A DNA stretch of 64,000 nucleotides, taken from Pannonibacter sp. XCT-53 (GTDB taxonomy: Bacteria > Pseudomonadota > Alphaproteobacteria > Rhizobiales > Stappiaceae). This document shows positions 41,952 through 51,155 of the stretch, piece by piece. A program made the translations under genes and the position numbers. Position 1 is the first letter of the stretch, and each line of letters opens with the position of its first letter. The stretch lies in contig NZ_JAABLQ010000004.1 in the NCBI RefSeq assembly GCF_009915765.1, forward strand, positions 62,001-126,000, read 5' to 3'. The notes below the pieces were generated by a model, which made no database searches, had not been told where the DNA came from, and saw only the letters and a list, made by a program, of their open reading frames with translations.

Positions 41952-43298
41952 TCAGGCGGTGGACGTCGGTGACGGCGTCTGCCTGGCGGAGCGGGCGTCG
42001 GGTGTCTTGCCGGGTGTCCTGGTCTCCTTGCCGTTGAGCGGCTGGATGCGCAGGCGGGTGATGCGGTTGCGTTCGCGGCGCAGCACCGTGAAGCGGAAGC
42101 CGTGGAAGGTGAAGATCTGCCGCTCGTCGGGGATCATGCGGGCCTCGTGGATCACGAGCCCTGCGATGGTGGTGGCCTCGTCGTCCGGCAGGCTCCAGTC
42201 GTTGGCGCGGTTGATGTCGCGAATCGGGACCGAGCCGTCGACGATGACCGAGCCGTCCGCCTGCGGCCGGACGCCGGTCAGTTCCAGGTCATGCTCATCG
42301 GCGATCTCGCCGACGATTTCCTCCAGGATGTCCTCCAGCGTCACCAGTCCCTGCACCTCGCCATATTCGTCGATGACAAAGGCAAAGTGGGACTTGCGCT
42401 TGAGGAAGGCGTTGAGCTGGTCCTGCAGGCTGGTGGTGTCGGGGACGAACCAGGGCGGCGTTGCGATCTTCATCACGTCCAGCCGGCTGAAGTCGCCATC
42501 GGCGGCCTTCAGGGCGCGCAGCAGGTCCTTGGCATGCAGGACGCCGACGAAGTTGTCGCTTTCGCCCTTCCACAGGGGCATGCGGGTGTAGGGCGCGGCA
42601 AGGGCAGCATCGACGAGCTTCGAGACGTCCTCATCGACGTTGAGGGCCATCATGTTGGTGCGGTGGACCATCACGTCGGAGACTTCGAGCTCGGCAAGAT
42701 CGAGCAGGCCGCCGAGGCGGTCGCGGTCGGCCTTGACGAGGCCGCCTTCCAGATGCTGCAGATCGACAGCGCCGCGCAGCTCGTCATGGGCGGAGAGGAC
42801 CGCGGCGTTGTCGTCGACCCGCACGCCGAAGACACGCAGGATCATGCGCACGATCCATTCGATGGTGATGACCACCGGACCGAAAACCGCGACCACGATC
42901 CGGACCAGCGGTGCAACGGCAAGGGCAAAACGGTCCGGATTGGAGATCGCCCAGGTCTTCGGCATGACCTCCGACAGCACCACCACCAGCACGGTCATGA
43001 CCAGCGTCGCGATGGCAACGCCGGCCTCGCCAAACAGGCTCAGGAACAGGCTGGTCGCCAGGGACGACGCCGTGATGTTGACGATGTTGTTGCCGAGCAG
43101 CAGCGCCCCGATGAGGCGCTCGCGGGTCTGGATCAGCCGGGCAACGACCCCTGCGCGCCGGTCTCCGGCCTTCTCCAGCTGGTGCATGCGCGCCCGGGAC
43201 GCGGCTGTCAGCGCTGTCTCCGATCCGGAGAAGAAGGCTGACATGACCAGCAGGCACAGGATGCCGCCGACCGTGAACCAGAGCGCTGTCTCGATCAT
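41952..43298 (-). CDS. Hemolysin-family HlyC/CorC transporter (DUF21-CBS-CorC)
   Basis: 448 residues: an N-terminal DUF21/CNNM membrane domain with about four helices (1-165), two CBS domains (about 215-335, DVMVHRTNMMALN and FAFVIDEYGEVQGLVTLEDILEEIVGEI), and a C-terminal CorC/HlyC transporter-associated domain (from about 350). Related proteins transport Mg2+/Co2+ or affect their efflux; hemolysis is not implied. Its ATG overlaps the aroB stop (ATGA), giving an aroK-aroB-corC translationally coupled operon. Confidence 0.93.
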   Translation of the reverse strand: MIETALWFTVGGILCLLVMSAFFSGSETALTAASRARMHQLEKAGDRRAGVVARLIQTRERLIGALLLGNNIVNITASSLATSLFLSLFGEAGVAIATLVMTVLVVVLSEVMPKTWAISNPDRFALAVAPLVRIVVAVFGPVVITIEWIVRMILRVFGVRVDDNAAVLSAHDELRGAVDLQHLEGGLVKADRDRLGGLLDLAELEVSDVMVHRTNMMALNVDEDVSKLVDAALAAPYTRMPLWKGESDNFVGVLHAKDLLRALKAADGDFSRLDVMKIATPPWFVPDTTSLQDQLNAFLKRKSHFAFVIDEYGEVQGLVTLEDILEEIVGEIADEHDLELTGVRPQADGSVIVDGSVPIRDINRANDWSLPDDEATTIAGLVIHEARMIPDERQIFTFHGFRFTVLRRERNRITRLRIQPLNGKETRTPGKTPDARSARQTPSPTSTA

Positions 43299-44455
43299 GA
43301 GCGGAGTTTCTCCTCAAGGAAGTCCCGGACAGCGGCGGGGTCGACGCCCTTCTCGACGAAGGCCTGACCGATGCCGCGGGTCAGGATGAAGGTCAGCGCG
43401 CCGCGGCTGACCTTCTTGTCCTGGGCGATGATGTCGAGCAGCGTGCCGGCCGGCGGCATCTGACCCGGGATCTGTCCGATCCGGACGGGGAGGCCGACCT
43501 CCTGCAGATGGGCGACCACGCGGGCAACGACGGCATCGTCGACGAGGCCGAGGCGGGCGGAAAACTCGTGCGCCAGCGCCATGCCGATGGCGACGCCCTC
43601 GCCATGGACAAGGCGTTCGTTGGCGTAGTCGACCGCCGATTCGAGCGCATGGCCGAAGGTGTGGCCGAGATTGAGCAGGGCGCGCTGGCCGGATTCGCGT
43701 TCGTCGGCCGAGACCGTTGCGGCCTTGGCCGCGCAGGAGCGCGCCACCGCCTCCTCCCGCGCCGGGCCTCCGGCGAAGATGTCCTGCCAGTTCTGCTCGA
43801 GCCAGTCGAAGAAGGCAGCATCGCCAAGCAGGCCGTACTTGGCGACCTCGGCATAGCCGGCGCGGAACTCGCGTTCGCTCAGCGTGTCGAGCAGGGCGGT
43901 GTCGGCGAGGACGAGATCCGGCTGGTGGAAGGCGCCGATGAGGTTCTTGCCATGGCGGGAGTTGATGCCGGTCTTGCCACCGACGGAGCTGTCGACCTGG
44001 GACAGGAGCGTGGTCGGGATCTGGATGAAGCTCATGCCCCGGCGCACGGAGGCCGCCACGAAGCCGGCGAGATCGCCGACGACGCCACCGCCGAACGCAA
44101 GCACCGCATCGCCGCGCTCCAGCCGGGCCGCGAGCACCTCGTCGCACAGGCGCTGGTACTCGGCAAAGCACTTGCTCTGTTCGCCCGCCGGAACGGTCAT
44201 CACCGTGGAGCCGACGCCGGCGGCATCAAGGCTTGCGGTGAGCGTGGGGAGATGCAGGCGGGCGACGGTGGCATCGGTGATGATGGCGAGCCGGCCGCCC
44301 GGCATCAGCGCGGCAATGCGCTCTCCCGCAGAGGCGAGGAGGCCGCGGCCGATGAGGATGTCATAGGAGCGGGCGCCGAGATCGACGCGGACGGTGATGG
44401 GCTCAGTCGGGGACACACTGGTCATGTCGAGGGCAGGTCCGCTGTTGGGGGTCAC
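43295..44455 (-). CDS. aroB: 3-dehydroquinate synthase
   Basis: 386-residue NAD- and metal-dependent enzyme of the shikimate pathway (DAHP to 3-dehydroquinate). Conserved: VPAGEQSKCFAEYQ, FGGGVVGDLAGFVAA, QIPTTLLSQVDSSVGGKTGIN, and NLGHTFGHALE with the metal-binding His and Glu. Start: GTG at 44455 overlaps the aroK stop codon (GTGA); the ATG at 44425, ten codons in, is an alternative. It is cotranscribed with aroK and the corC-like gene. Confidence 0.96.
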   Translation of the reverse strand: MTPNSGPALDMTSVSPTEPITVRVDLGARSYDILIGRGLLASAGERIAALMPGGRLAIITDATVARLHLPTLTASLDAAGVGSTVMTVPAGEQSKCFAEYQRLCDEVLAARLERGDAVLAFGGGVVGDLAGFVAASVRRGMSFIQIPTTLLSQVDSSVGGKTGINSRHGKNLIGAFHQPDLVLADTALLDTLSEREFRAGYAEVAKYGLLGDAAFFDWLEQNWQDIFAGGPAREEAVARSCAAKAATVSADERESGQRALLNLGHTFGHALESAVDYANERLVHGEGVAIGMALAHEFSARLGLVDDAVVARVVAHLQEVGLPVRIGQIPGQMPPAGTLLDIIAQDKKVSRGALTFILTRGIGQAFVEKGVDPAAVRDFLEEKLRS

Positions 44456-45057
44456 GCCGCGTCGGGCGCGGGCCGCAGGGACAGGAAGTCCTCAAGGGCC
44501 AGGATGATGTCTTCCATGACGGTCTCGTGTGGCACCTCGCGCGACCACACGGAGGTATCGGCCAGCGCGTAGACCGGTTCGCGCTTCTCCAGCAGTGCCC
44601 GCATGGTGCCCTCGGGATCGGCGTTCTGCAGCAGCGGCCGGGTGGGGCGCTTGCGCACCCGCGCCATGACCGTGTCGAGGTCTGCCCGCAGCCAGACCGA
44701 GACGGCGGCGCGGGCGATTTCCCGCCGGGTCGTCTCGCTCATGAAGGCGCCGCCGCCGGTCGCAAGGACCATCGGGCCTTCCTGCAGCAGACGGGCGATG
44801 ACCCGCTCTTCGCCGCGGCGGAACTCGGGCTCGCCATGCACGGCGAAGATCTCCGAGATCGTCATGTTGGCGGCCGTCTCGATCTCGGTGTCGGCATCGA
44901 CGAAGGGCAGGCCGAGACGCTGGGCGAGGCGCCGGCCGACACTGGACTTGCCGCAGCCCATGATGCCCACCAGCACGATGCAGCGCGGTCCCAGCGCCGA
45001 GACCAGCCGGGCTGCGCGTTCGTCGGTGATGATTGTGCCCGATCCGGCTGCCCCCAC
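44452..45057 (-). CDS. aroK: Shikimate kinase
   Basis: 201-residue ATP-dependent kinase (shikimate to shikimate 3-phosphate). Walker A GIMGCGKSS at 31-39, the shikimate-binding DADTEIE and EFRRGEERVI regions, GGGAFM, and the lid KRPTRPLL are typical. The GTG at 45057 is preceded by GGGAGGA at 6 nt, so I chose it over upstream codons; the resulting 24-residue N-terminal extension is common in alphaproteobacterial AroK. First gene of aroK-aroB-corC. Confidence 0.95.
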   Translation of the reverse strand: MGAAGSGTIITDERAARLVSALGPRCIVLVGIMGCGKSSVGRRLAQRLGLPFVDADTEIETAANMTISEIFAVHGEPEFRRGEERVIARLLQEGPMVLATGGGAFMSETTRREIARAAVSVWLRADLDTVMARVRKRPTRPLLQNADPEGTMRALLEKREPVYALADTSVWSREVPHETVMEDIILALEDFLSLRPAPDAA

Positions 45058-45216
45058 GGCGGGTCCTCCCTTGTGTCTCGTTTCGCGCCTTTTATCATAT
45101 TCCGACAAAATGCAAGCGCGTCGCAACCGAGTCGGAGGCCGCGCACCCCCGCAGGACAGGGCCAGGCGCGGGCATCCGGTGCGATGCCGGCCAGGTCCGC
45201 AGGAGTTCACGACGCC

Positions 45217-45360
45217 GTGCCCACCTTGACCCGCCTCATCGCCGCCGTGATCCTGCTCGCGGCGCTAGGCTATGGCGCCGTCTTCGCGCTGGCCAACTTC
45301 GTCGAGCCGCGGGAACGCGAGATCACCATCCGGGTGCAGAAGGACGGGTTCGCCCGCTGA
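45217..45360 (+). CDS. Small conserved single-pass membrane protein
   Basis: 47 residues, beginning with GTG at 45217 after AGGAG. One membrane helix (LIAAVILLAALGYGAVFALANF) is followed by VEPREREITIRVQKDGFAR. Short proteins of this form precede xerD in many Hyphomicrobiales, which supports it being a real gene; the role is unknown. xerD starts 26 bp later. Confidence 0.75.
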   Translation: MPTLTRLIAAVILLAALGYGAVFALANFVEPREREITIRVQKDGFAR

Positions 45361-45386
45361 GGCGGCGCCCGCCCAGGAGGAGAGGA

Positions 45387-46310
45387 ATGGCCGCCGATCC
45401 CGGCATCGAGACCTTTCTGGAAATGCTGGCGGCCGAGCGCGGCGCGGCGCTGAACACGCTCGAGAGCTATCGGCGGGATCTGGAGGACTTTGCCGAGTTT
45501 CTGGGCTCGACGCGGGTGTCGGACGCAGACCAGGACGATGTCAGCGCCTATCTCGGCGACCTGGCGGCGCGGGGCTTTGCCGCGTCGTCCCAGGCGCGGC
45601 GGCTGTCGGCGCTCCGGCAGTTCTTCAAGTTCCTGTTTGCCGAAGGCCGGCGCAAGGACGAGCCGACACGCATTCTCACCGCGCCGAAAAAACGGCAGGC
45701 GCTGCCCAAGGTGCTGAGTGTCGCCGAGGTGGACCGGCTGATCGAGGCGGCGCGGTTCGACGCCACGCAGGTGCACGAGACACCCGGCCGGCAGCTGCGT
45801 GCGGCGCGGCTCTACACGCTCCTGGAAGTGCTCTATGCCACGGGCCTGCGCGTGTCGGAGCTGGTGGCGCTTCCGGTGAGGGCGGCCTTGCGCGATGCGC
45901 GGCTGATCGAGATCCGCGGCAAGGGCGGCAAGGAACGGCTGGTGCCGCTGAGCCCGCGCGCGCAGGAGGCCATGCGGGCCTATGTGGCGCTGCGTAAGGC
46001 GGAGGGTGCCTTTGCCGAAAGCCCCTGGCTGTTCCCCTCCCATTCGGAAAGCGGCCATGTCACCCGGCAGGCCTTCGCCCGCGACCTGAAGGCCCTGGCG
46101 GTGGGCGTCGGACTTCAGGCCGACCAGGTGTCGCCGCATGTGCTGCGGCACGCCTTTGCCTCGCATCTGCTGCAGAACGGAGCGGACCTGCGCGTCGTGC
46201 AGCAGCTTCTTGGGCATGCCGACATCTCGACGACGCAGATCTACACCCATGTGCTCGACGAGCGCCTGCGCGATCTCGTCGAGACACATCACCCGCTTGC
46301 GAAGGCTTAA
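45387..46310 (+). CDS. xerD: Site-specific tyrosine recombinase XerD
   Basis: 307-residue recombinase that with XerC resolves chromosome dimers at dif under FtsK control. The N-terminal SAM-like DNA-binding domain (1-105) is followed by the catalytic domain with R155, K179, H251, R254, H277 and the nucleophile Y286 (HVLRHAFASHLL, LLGHADISTTQIYTHV). Length and location beside aroK match chromosomal XerD rather than a mobile-element integrase. The ATG at 45387 follows GGAGGAGAGG. Confidence 0.95.
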   Translation: MAADPGIETFLEMLAAERGAALNTLESYRRDLEDFAEFLGSTRVSDADQDDVSAYLGDLAARGFAASSQARRLSALRQFFKFLFAEGRRKDEPTRILTAPKKRQALPKVLSVAEVDRLIEAARFDATQVHETPGRQLRAARLYTLLEVLYATGLRVSELVALPVRAALRDARLIEIRGKGGKERLVPLSPRAQEAMRAYVALRKAEGAFAESPWLFPSHSESGHVTRQAFARDLKALAVGVGLQADQVSPHVLRHAFASHLLQNGADLRVVQQLLGHADISTTQIYTHVLDERLRDLVETHHPLAKA

Positions 46311-46313
46311 GGC

Positions 46314-47810
46314 TCAGCGGGACCTGGTGAGGGCCGGCGGCGGCGTTGCCGGCAGCAGGGTCTCGAGGGTCCGCGCGACGGCAAGGAGATGCCGGTCGGA
46401 ATGGGCCGGACCGTCGATCTCGAGGCCGACCGGCAGGCCCTGCGCCGTGAGCCCGACCGGCAGAGAGAGGCCCGGGATGCCGGCATTCGATCCCGGATCC
46501 GTGTTGCGGATGAAGGTCGGGAAGGTCGGAACCTCGACGCCATCAAGGCGCACGGTACGGTCCGAGGTGGCGATCGGCGTGGCGGCCAGCGGCACGGTCG
46601 GGAACACCAGCGCGTCAAGCCGCTCGCGCGTGAAGACCTCCGCATAGGCGGCCTGGAGCCGGGGGCGCAGATCGTCCATCGCTGTCCTGTAGACCGCCTC
46701 GGGGATCGCGCCGGTGCCTGTGACATACTCCGCAAAGACATGGGCAACGTCCGGGCTGGCAATGCCGGCAACGAGCCTGTCGAGCGTCACGCCGGTGCGA
46801 TGCTCCGCGAGAAACGCCGGCATGTCGCGGCGGATCTCGTGGAGAGCGATGGCAAAGCCGGCCTGATCGCTGAGGTCGCGGATGTTCGTCAGGTCGAGCG
46901 GGACAAGCGTCACGCCGGCCTGGCGCAGCCGGTCGAGCGCGGTCTCGAACACGGCAGCGGTCTCCGGATCGAGATCTTGCGTGAAGGGAGCGGCAAGGCC
47001 AAGGCGGATCGACTGCGGGGCGACGTCCGCCAGCGCGCTGGTCGTGCCGGTGATGACCGCATCGAGCAGCGCAAGATCGGCGACACTGCGGGCCATCGGG
47101 CCGGCGGTGTCCCGCGTGCGGGAGATCGGCACGATGCCCGTCCCCGGATAGCGCCCCACGGTCGGTCGCAAGCCGCAGATGCCGTTGAGCGCGGCCGGGA
47201 TGCGCACGGAGCCGCCGGTGTCGGTGCCAAGGCCGGCCGGGGCGAGACGCGCGCCGATGGCAGCGCCGGTGCCGCCGCTGGAGCCGCCGGCGATCCGCTC
47301 CGGTGCATGGGCGTTGGCGACGGCACCGAAGGCGGCATTGTTCGAGGTGATGCCGAAGGCCAGCTCGTGCATGTTGGTCTTGCCGAGGATGATCGCCCCG
47401 GCGGCGCGCAACCGGGCGACCACGGGCGCATCCGTTGCCGGCACCCAGTCCTTCAGCGCCGGCGTTCCGGCGGTGTTGGGCAGGCCGGCGACGGCGATGT
47501 TGTCCTTGATCACCAGCGGCACGCCCTGCAGCGGGCCGGACGCCGCGGCTCCCGCTGCGTCAGACGCGGCTGCGGCCGCGCGCGCACCGGCCTCGTCGAG
47601 GGTGATGAAGATGTTGTCGCCCGCCCGCGCCTTCGCGGCCTCCAGCAGGGCGGCCACAAGGGCGGTGGTGGTCAGGCTGCCGGACGTCCGGGCGGCCTGA
47701 AGGTCGGAAATGGTCATCTCGCGCACATCGCGCATGGCTGTCTCTCCCGCTGCCGGGCCGGCGAGGGCGAAGGCCAGGCCGGTTGCCGCAAATGTCAGAT
47801 GTCGTTGCAT
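46314..47810 (-). CDS. Exported amidase (amidase signature family, indoleacetamide hydrolase-like)
   Basis: 498 residues. A signal peptide (about 1-23, AGPAAGETA) precedes a full amidase signature domain: catalytic K102 (LVIKDN), cis-serine S177 in GGSSGG, and nucleophile S201 in LGTDTGGS. The GPLQGVPLVIKDN, GKTNMHELAFGITSNN and CGLRPTVGRYP segments are closest in pattern to indoleacetamide hydrolases. Export to the periplasm is unusual for such amidases. The substrate is unknown. The ATG at 47810 gives the signal peptide. It is downstream of, and in the same direction as, a LuxR regulator. Confidence 0.85.
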   Translation of the reverse strand: MQRHLTFAATGLAFALAGPAAGETAMRDVREMTISDLQAARTSGSLTTTALVAALLEAAKARAGDNIFITLDEAGARAAAAASDAAGAAASGPLQGVPLVIKDNIAVAGLPNTAGTPALKDWVPATDAPVVARLRAAGAIILGKTNMHELAFGITSNNAAFGAVANAHAPERIAGGSSGGTGAAIGARLAPAGLGTDTGGSVRIPAALNGICGLRPTVGRYPGTGIVPISRTRDTAGPMARSVADLALLDAVITGTTSALADVAPQSIRLGLAAPFTQDLDPETAAVFETALDRLRQAGVTLVPLDLTNIRDLSDQAGFAIALHEIRRDMPAFLAEHRTGVTLDRLVAGIASPDVAHVFAEYVTGTGAIPEAVYRTAMDDLRPRLQAAYAEVFTRERLDALVFPTVPLAATPIATSDRTVRLDGVEVPTFPTFIRNTDPGSNAGIPGLSLPVGLTAQGLPVGLEIDGPAHSDRHLLAVARTLETLLPATPPPALTRSR

Positions 47811-47906
47811 CCCTGTGTCCCCCTGTCTGGACCGACAGGGCAATCCAAGCGCAGCTGCACCGGCCGCGCCTCCTCGAAACCGGGGAGATCGCGCGAGAGT
47901 CCGGTG

Positions 47907-48677
47907 TCAATTCAGCCGGGCAAAGCGGGCGATGAAGGCGGCACGGCCGGCGGTGCCGGTCTTGGCAAACAGCTGGCCGAGATGGCTGCGGACCGTCGCC
48001 GGGCCGATGCCGAGGGCCAGGGCAATGTCATTGTCGCGCTTGCCGCCCAGAAGTTCGGTGGCCACGGACCGTTCACGCGGTGTGAGGCCGAAACCGTCGA
48101 GAGCTTCGCCAAGGCCGGCAGGGAGCGGCGCAGGCGTCGCGGTGAGGCTCTCAAGCCGGCGGGCGGTTTTCAGGGCGTTGCAAAAGGCAGGCCCAATGAG
48201 CCCCAGCAGCTCGACGTCGCGGCGGTCAAAACTCGACCGGTGCCGGCCGCGCCAGATCCGGATGTCGCCGAGATGGGCGGCGCCATCATGGGCGTGGAAA
48301 TTCATGCCGTGGCAAAGCCCGTCCCGGATGAGGAAATCATTGAAGAACTCGGTCCGCTCCAGCTCGGCCTGCGGCAGGATCTCGTTGACGTGGGTTGCCC
48401 TGGCACGCTGGCGCAGGCGCGCGGTGATCGGGTCGCGGAACTGGAAATGGGCAACATAGGCCGACAGGTTGTCCGGGCTCATGTTGAGGCTGACCCCGTC
48501 CTCATAGGCACGGTTGTCCGGGTTCCAGACGTAGGAGGCGAAATGGTCCGCGCGCAACAGGTCGAGCAGGCGGACGCCGATGACCTCGCGCAGCTCACGC
48601 CTGTCCCGGGGGTGCGTGAGATCTGTAAGCAAACGGCACAACGCCCCTGCCTCGCGTGCCGACAAGCCTGTCACCAT
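47907..48677 (-). CDS. LuxR family transcriptional regulator (solo)
   Basis: 256 residues: an N-terminal sensor-like region (about 20-175) that reads more like a GAF/PAS-type domain than an acyl-homoserine-lactone-binding domain, and a C-terminal LuxR HTH (about 190-250: LTPRERSVATELLGGKRDNDIALALGIGPATVRSHLGQLFAKTGTAGRAAFIA). No luxI is nearby. It may control the amidase gene 97 bp downstream. The ATG at 48677 is preceded by GGGAGGGG. Confidence 0.88.
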   Translation of the reverse strand: MVTGLSAREAGALCRLLTDLTHPRDRRELREVIGVRLLDLLRADHFASYVWNPDNRAYEDGVSLNMSPDNLSAYVAHFQFRDPITARLRQRARATHVNEILPQAELERTEFFNDFLIRDGLCHGMNFHAHDGAAHLGDIRIWRGRHRSSFDRRDVELLGLIGPAFCNALKTARRLESLTATPAPLPAGLGEALDGFGLTPRERSVATELLGGKRDNDIALALGIGPATVRSHLGQLFAKTGTAGRAAFIARFARLN

Positions 48678-48815
48678 CGCCCCCTCCCGATCCCGCCAAA
48701 CCTCCGGTTTCAGCGGCAAAGGTTAGCAAGCTTCGGGAGGTCTGCCTATGGCGATGCACCGCGGGCGGCGGGAGCATCGCACCCCGCCTTGCCCGCAGCC
48801 GGGTCGCGCGCAGGC

Positions 48816-49868
48816 TCAGAGCGGCATCAGGGCCCAGTAGTCGAAGTCGAGCACCACATTGGCGGCATAGACGCCGCTGTCGTCGGCATAGGGGAACGTG
48901 CGGCAGGGCAGGTCCTTGGTGGCGACAAGGCGCAGGCGCAGGGCGCCGACATCGCTGCGGCCCTCGATCCGTGCGGTGTCGATGACTTCCGACCAGGCAT
49001 AGACCGTGTCGCCGGCAAACAGCGGGGCGACATGGCGCCCGGCGTTGATTGCCGCGATGTGGAAGGCGGCGCCAAGTCCGTTGAACGACAGGGCGCGGGC
49101 CAGCGAGATGACATGGCCGCCATAGATCAGCCGGCGCCCGAAGCGGCCCTGACCCTCGGTGTGCTGGTTGAAATGCACCTTGGCGGTGTTCTGGTAGAGG
49201 CGGGTGGCCAGCATGTGGTCGCTCTCCTCGACCGTCATGCCATCAACGTGGTCGATGCGCTCGCCGGCGACATAGTCGCCGAAGCGGAAGCGGCTGCCCG
49301 CCAGCGCCGGATCCCAGCCGTGCGCCGAGAGCAGCGGACAGGCGTCGCCGAGGGCATCCGGATCGATGCTCTCCGGCAGGACGGGGACCACCGGAACCGG
49401 CGCGGCCGACCCGGGGTCACGCTTGTTGACCATCACCCAGCGGACGTAGTCGAGCACTTCCGTGCCGTCGGACTTGTAGCCGGTGGAGCGGACATAGACG
49501 ACGCCGGTCTTGCCGTTGGAGTTTTCCTTGAGGCCGATGACCTCGGAGACGGCCGACAGGGTGTCGCCCGGATAGACCGGGGCCAGGAAGCGGCCGCCGG
49601 CATAGCCCAGATTGGCCACGGCGTTGAGCGAGATGTCCGGAACGGTCTTGCCGAAGACGATGTGGAAGGTCAGCAGGTCGTCGATCGGCGCGCGCGGATA
49701 GCCGAGCTTGCGGGCAAAGGCGTCCGACGACTGCACGGCGAAGCGCGGGCCGTAGATCGCCGTGTAGAGCGCGACGTCCCCCTCGGTGACGGTGCGCGGC
49801 GTGGCATGGCGGATCACCTGGCCGACGTAGAAATCCTCGAAGAAGTTGCCCGGATTCGTCTTGGTCAC
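48816..49868 (-). CDS. mcd: Mesaconyl-CoA hydratase (beta-methylmalyl-CoA dehydratase)
   Basis: 350-residue tandem hot-dog (MaoC-type) hydratase of the ethylmalonyl-CoA pathway that interconverts mesaconyl-CoA and beta-methylmalyl-CoA. The N-terminus TKTNPGNFFEDFYVGQVIRHATPRTVTEGD, the FHIVFGKTVPDISLNAVANLGYA segment and ENSNGKTGVVYVRSTG resemble Rhodobacter Mcd strongly; the second domain has FNQHTEGQGRFGRRLIYGGHVISLARAL with the hydratase residues. The GTG at 49868 follows GGGGAGAG. Pathway partners ccrA and ecm lie 5-8 kb away. Confidence 0.93.
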   Translation of the reverse strand: MTKTNPGNFFEDFYVGQVIRHATPRTVTEGDVALYTAIYGPRFAVQSSDAFARKLGYPRAPIDDLLTFHIVFGKTVPDISLNAVANLGYAGGRFLAPVYPGDTLSAVSEVIGLKENSNGKTGVVYVRSTGYKSDGTEVLDYVRWVMVNKRDPGSAAPVPVVPVLPESIDPDALGDACPLLSAHGWDPALAGSRFRFGDYVAGERIDHVDGMTVEESDHMLATRLYQNTAKVHFNQHTEGQGRFGRRLIYGGHVISLARALSFNGLGAAFHIAAINAGRHVAPLFAGDTVYAWSEVIDTARIEGRSDVGALRLRLVATKDLPCRTFPYADDSGVYAANVVLDFDYWALMPL

Positions 49869-50014
49869 GCCGGTTCTCTCCCCTGTCTGGCCACGGTTGC
49901 CGGCGGCATGTCGCGCCCGGCCGCAGCCTGTTCCGGTGATGCCGATGCACCGGCACCGTCGCCGGCACCGCGTCGCATTCAGGCAGTTGCACCAGAGAGT
50001 GAACCCATGCTGCA

Positions 50015-50025
50015 TTGCGAAGCAA
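50015..50025. promoter_or_regulatory. TTGC-N3-GCAA palindrome between mcd and sbtA
   Basis: TTGCGAAGCAA, extended by one pair (A/T) on each side, is in the divergent 293-bp spacer. It resembles the site upstream of bdhA. Regulator unknown. Confidence 0.4.
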
Positions 50026-50161
50026 TAGGGACCTTTGTCGGAGGGCCCGAAGCCAGCTTTCCCATTGCTCCGCCGGGGACGGGCGTGTACGTGGGACTAC
50101 CTAGCCGGCTTCTGGACTGCCGGCGGGCCGCCTCCCTTTGCCCGCATTCGAGGATCGTTGG

Positions 50162-51151
50162 ATGGAGAGCTTCCTTGCCCTGGCCGGTCAGAACCTGATC
50201 TCGCCGATCATCCTGTCATTCGCGCTGGGCCTTGGGGCTGCGCTGGCCCGCTCCGACCTGTCGGTTCCGGAAGCCGCGGCCAAGGCCCTGTCGCTCTACC
50301 TGCTGTTCTCGATCGGCTTCAAGGGCGGGGTGAGCGTGGCCGCGCACGGCTTCGACACGACGCTGGCACTGTCCCTGCTGACCGGTGTCCTGCTGTCGTT
50401 CCTGCTGCCTTTCATCGCCTTCGCGCTGCTGCGGCTCCTCACCAACCTGTCGGCGCTCGACGCGGCCGCGGTCGCCGGGCATTACGGCTCGATCTCGATC
50501 GTCACCTTCGTGGCGGCCAGTTCGGTGCTGCAGGGCAGCGGCATTCCGGCGGAAGGCTACATGGTGGCCGTGGCGGCGGCGATGGAAGCTCCGGCCATCC
50601 TGTCGGCGTTGTGGCTTGCGGCCCGCGCCAAACCCGGCAGCACCGACGAGGCCCGCCACGACGGTGGCCTGATGCGGGAAATCCTCCTCAACGGCTCGAT
50701 CGTGCTGCTGGTGGGCTCGTTCTTCATCGGCATGATCACCGGGCAGAAGGGCCTGAGCGAGATCGAGAGCTTCATCGTGGCGCCCTTCAAGGGCGTGCTG
50801 TGCCTGTTCCTGCTCGACATGGGCCTCGTTGCCGGTCGCGGCCTGCGCGCCGCCCGGGGCGTGCTCAGCACGGGGCTCGTCGCCTTCGGCATCCTGATGC
50901 CGCTGATCGGGGCCGTCTCCGGTCTCGGGGCCGCGCTCGCGCTGGGCCTGTCGGAGGGCGGAACGGTGCTGATGATGACGCTCTGCGCCTCCGCCTCCTA
51001 CATCGCCGTTCCGGCCGCCATGCGTGTCGCGCTGCCCGAGGCGAACCCCTCGGTCTATCTGTCAGCCTCGCTGGGGATCACCTTCCCCTTCAACCTGACT
51101 TTGGGTATCCCGGTCTATATGGCGCTCGCAGCAGCGGCGGTGGGAGGATAA
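50162..51151 (+). CDS. sbtA: SbtA-type sodium-dependent bicarbonate transporter
   Basis: 329-residue membrane protein with about ten helices in two inverted repeats. It begins LISPIILSFALGLGAALARSDLSVPEAAAKALSLYLLFSIGFKGG, and the later GHYGSISIVTF and ASASYIAVPAAMRVALPEANPSVYLSASLGITFPFNLTLGIPVY segments are family hallmarks. In cyanobacteria SbtA imports HCO3- at high affinity with Na+. The gene for a PII-like partner follows 4 bp later, and a beta-carbonic anhydrase gene is next, so a bicarbonate uptake unit is likely. The ATG at 50162 follows GAGG at 8 nt. Confidence 0.93.
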   Translation: MESFLALAGQNLISPIILSFALGLGAALARSDLSVPEAAAKALSLYLLFSIGFKGGVSVAAHGFDTTLALSLLTGVLLSFLLPFIAFALLRLLTNLSALDAAAVAGHYGSISIVTFVAASSVLQGSGIPAEGYMVAVAAAMEAPAILSALWLAARAKPGSTDEARHDGGLMREILLNGSIVLLVGSFFIGMITGQKGLSEIESFIVAPFKGVLCLFLLDMGLVAGRGLRAARGVLSTGLVAFGILMPLIGAVSGLGAALALGLSEGGTVLMMTLCASASYIAVPAAMRVALPEANPSVYLSASLGITFPFNLTLGIPVYMALAAAAVGG

Positions 51152-51155
51152 CGAC

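Noticed and set aside
46389..50198. A 1269-residue open frame on the plus strand
   Set aside because: It runs antisense across the amidase, LuxR and mcd genes; it is low in expected composition, rich in Arg/Gly, and has no recognisable domain. High GC leaves long shadow frames.
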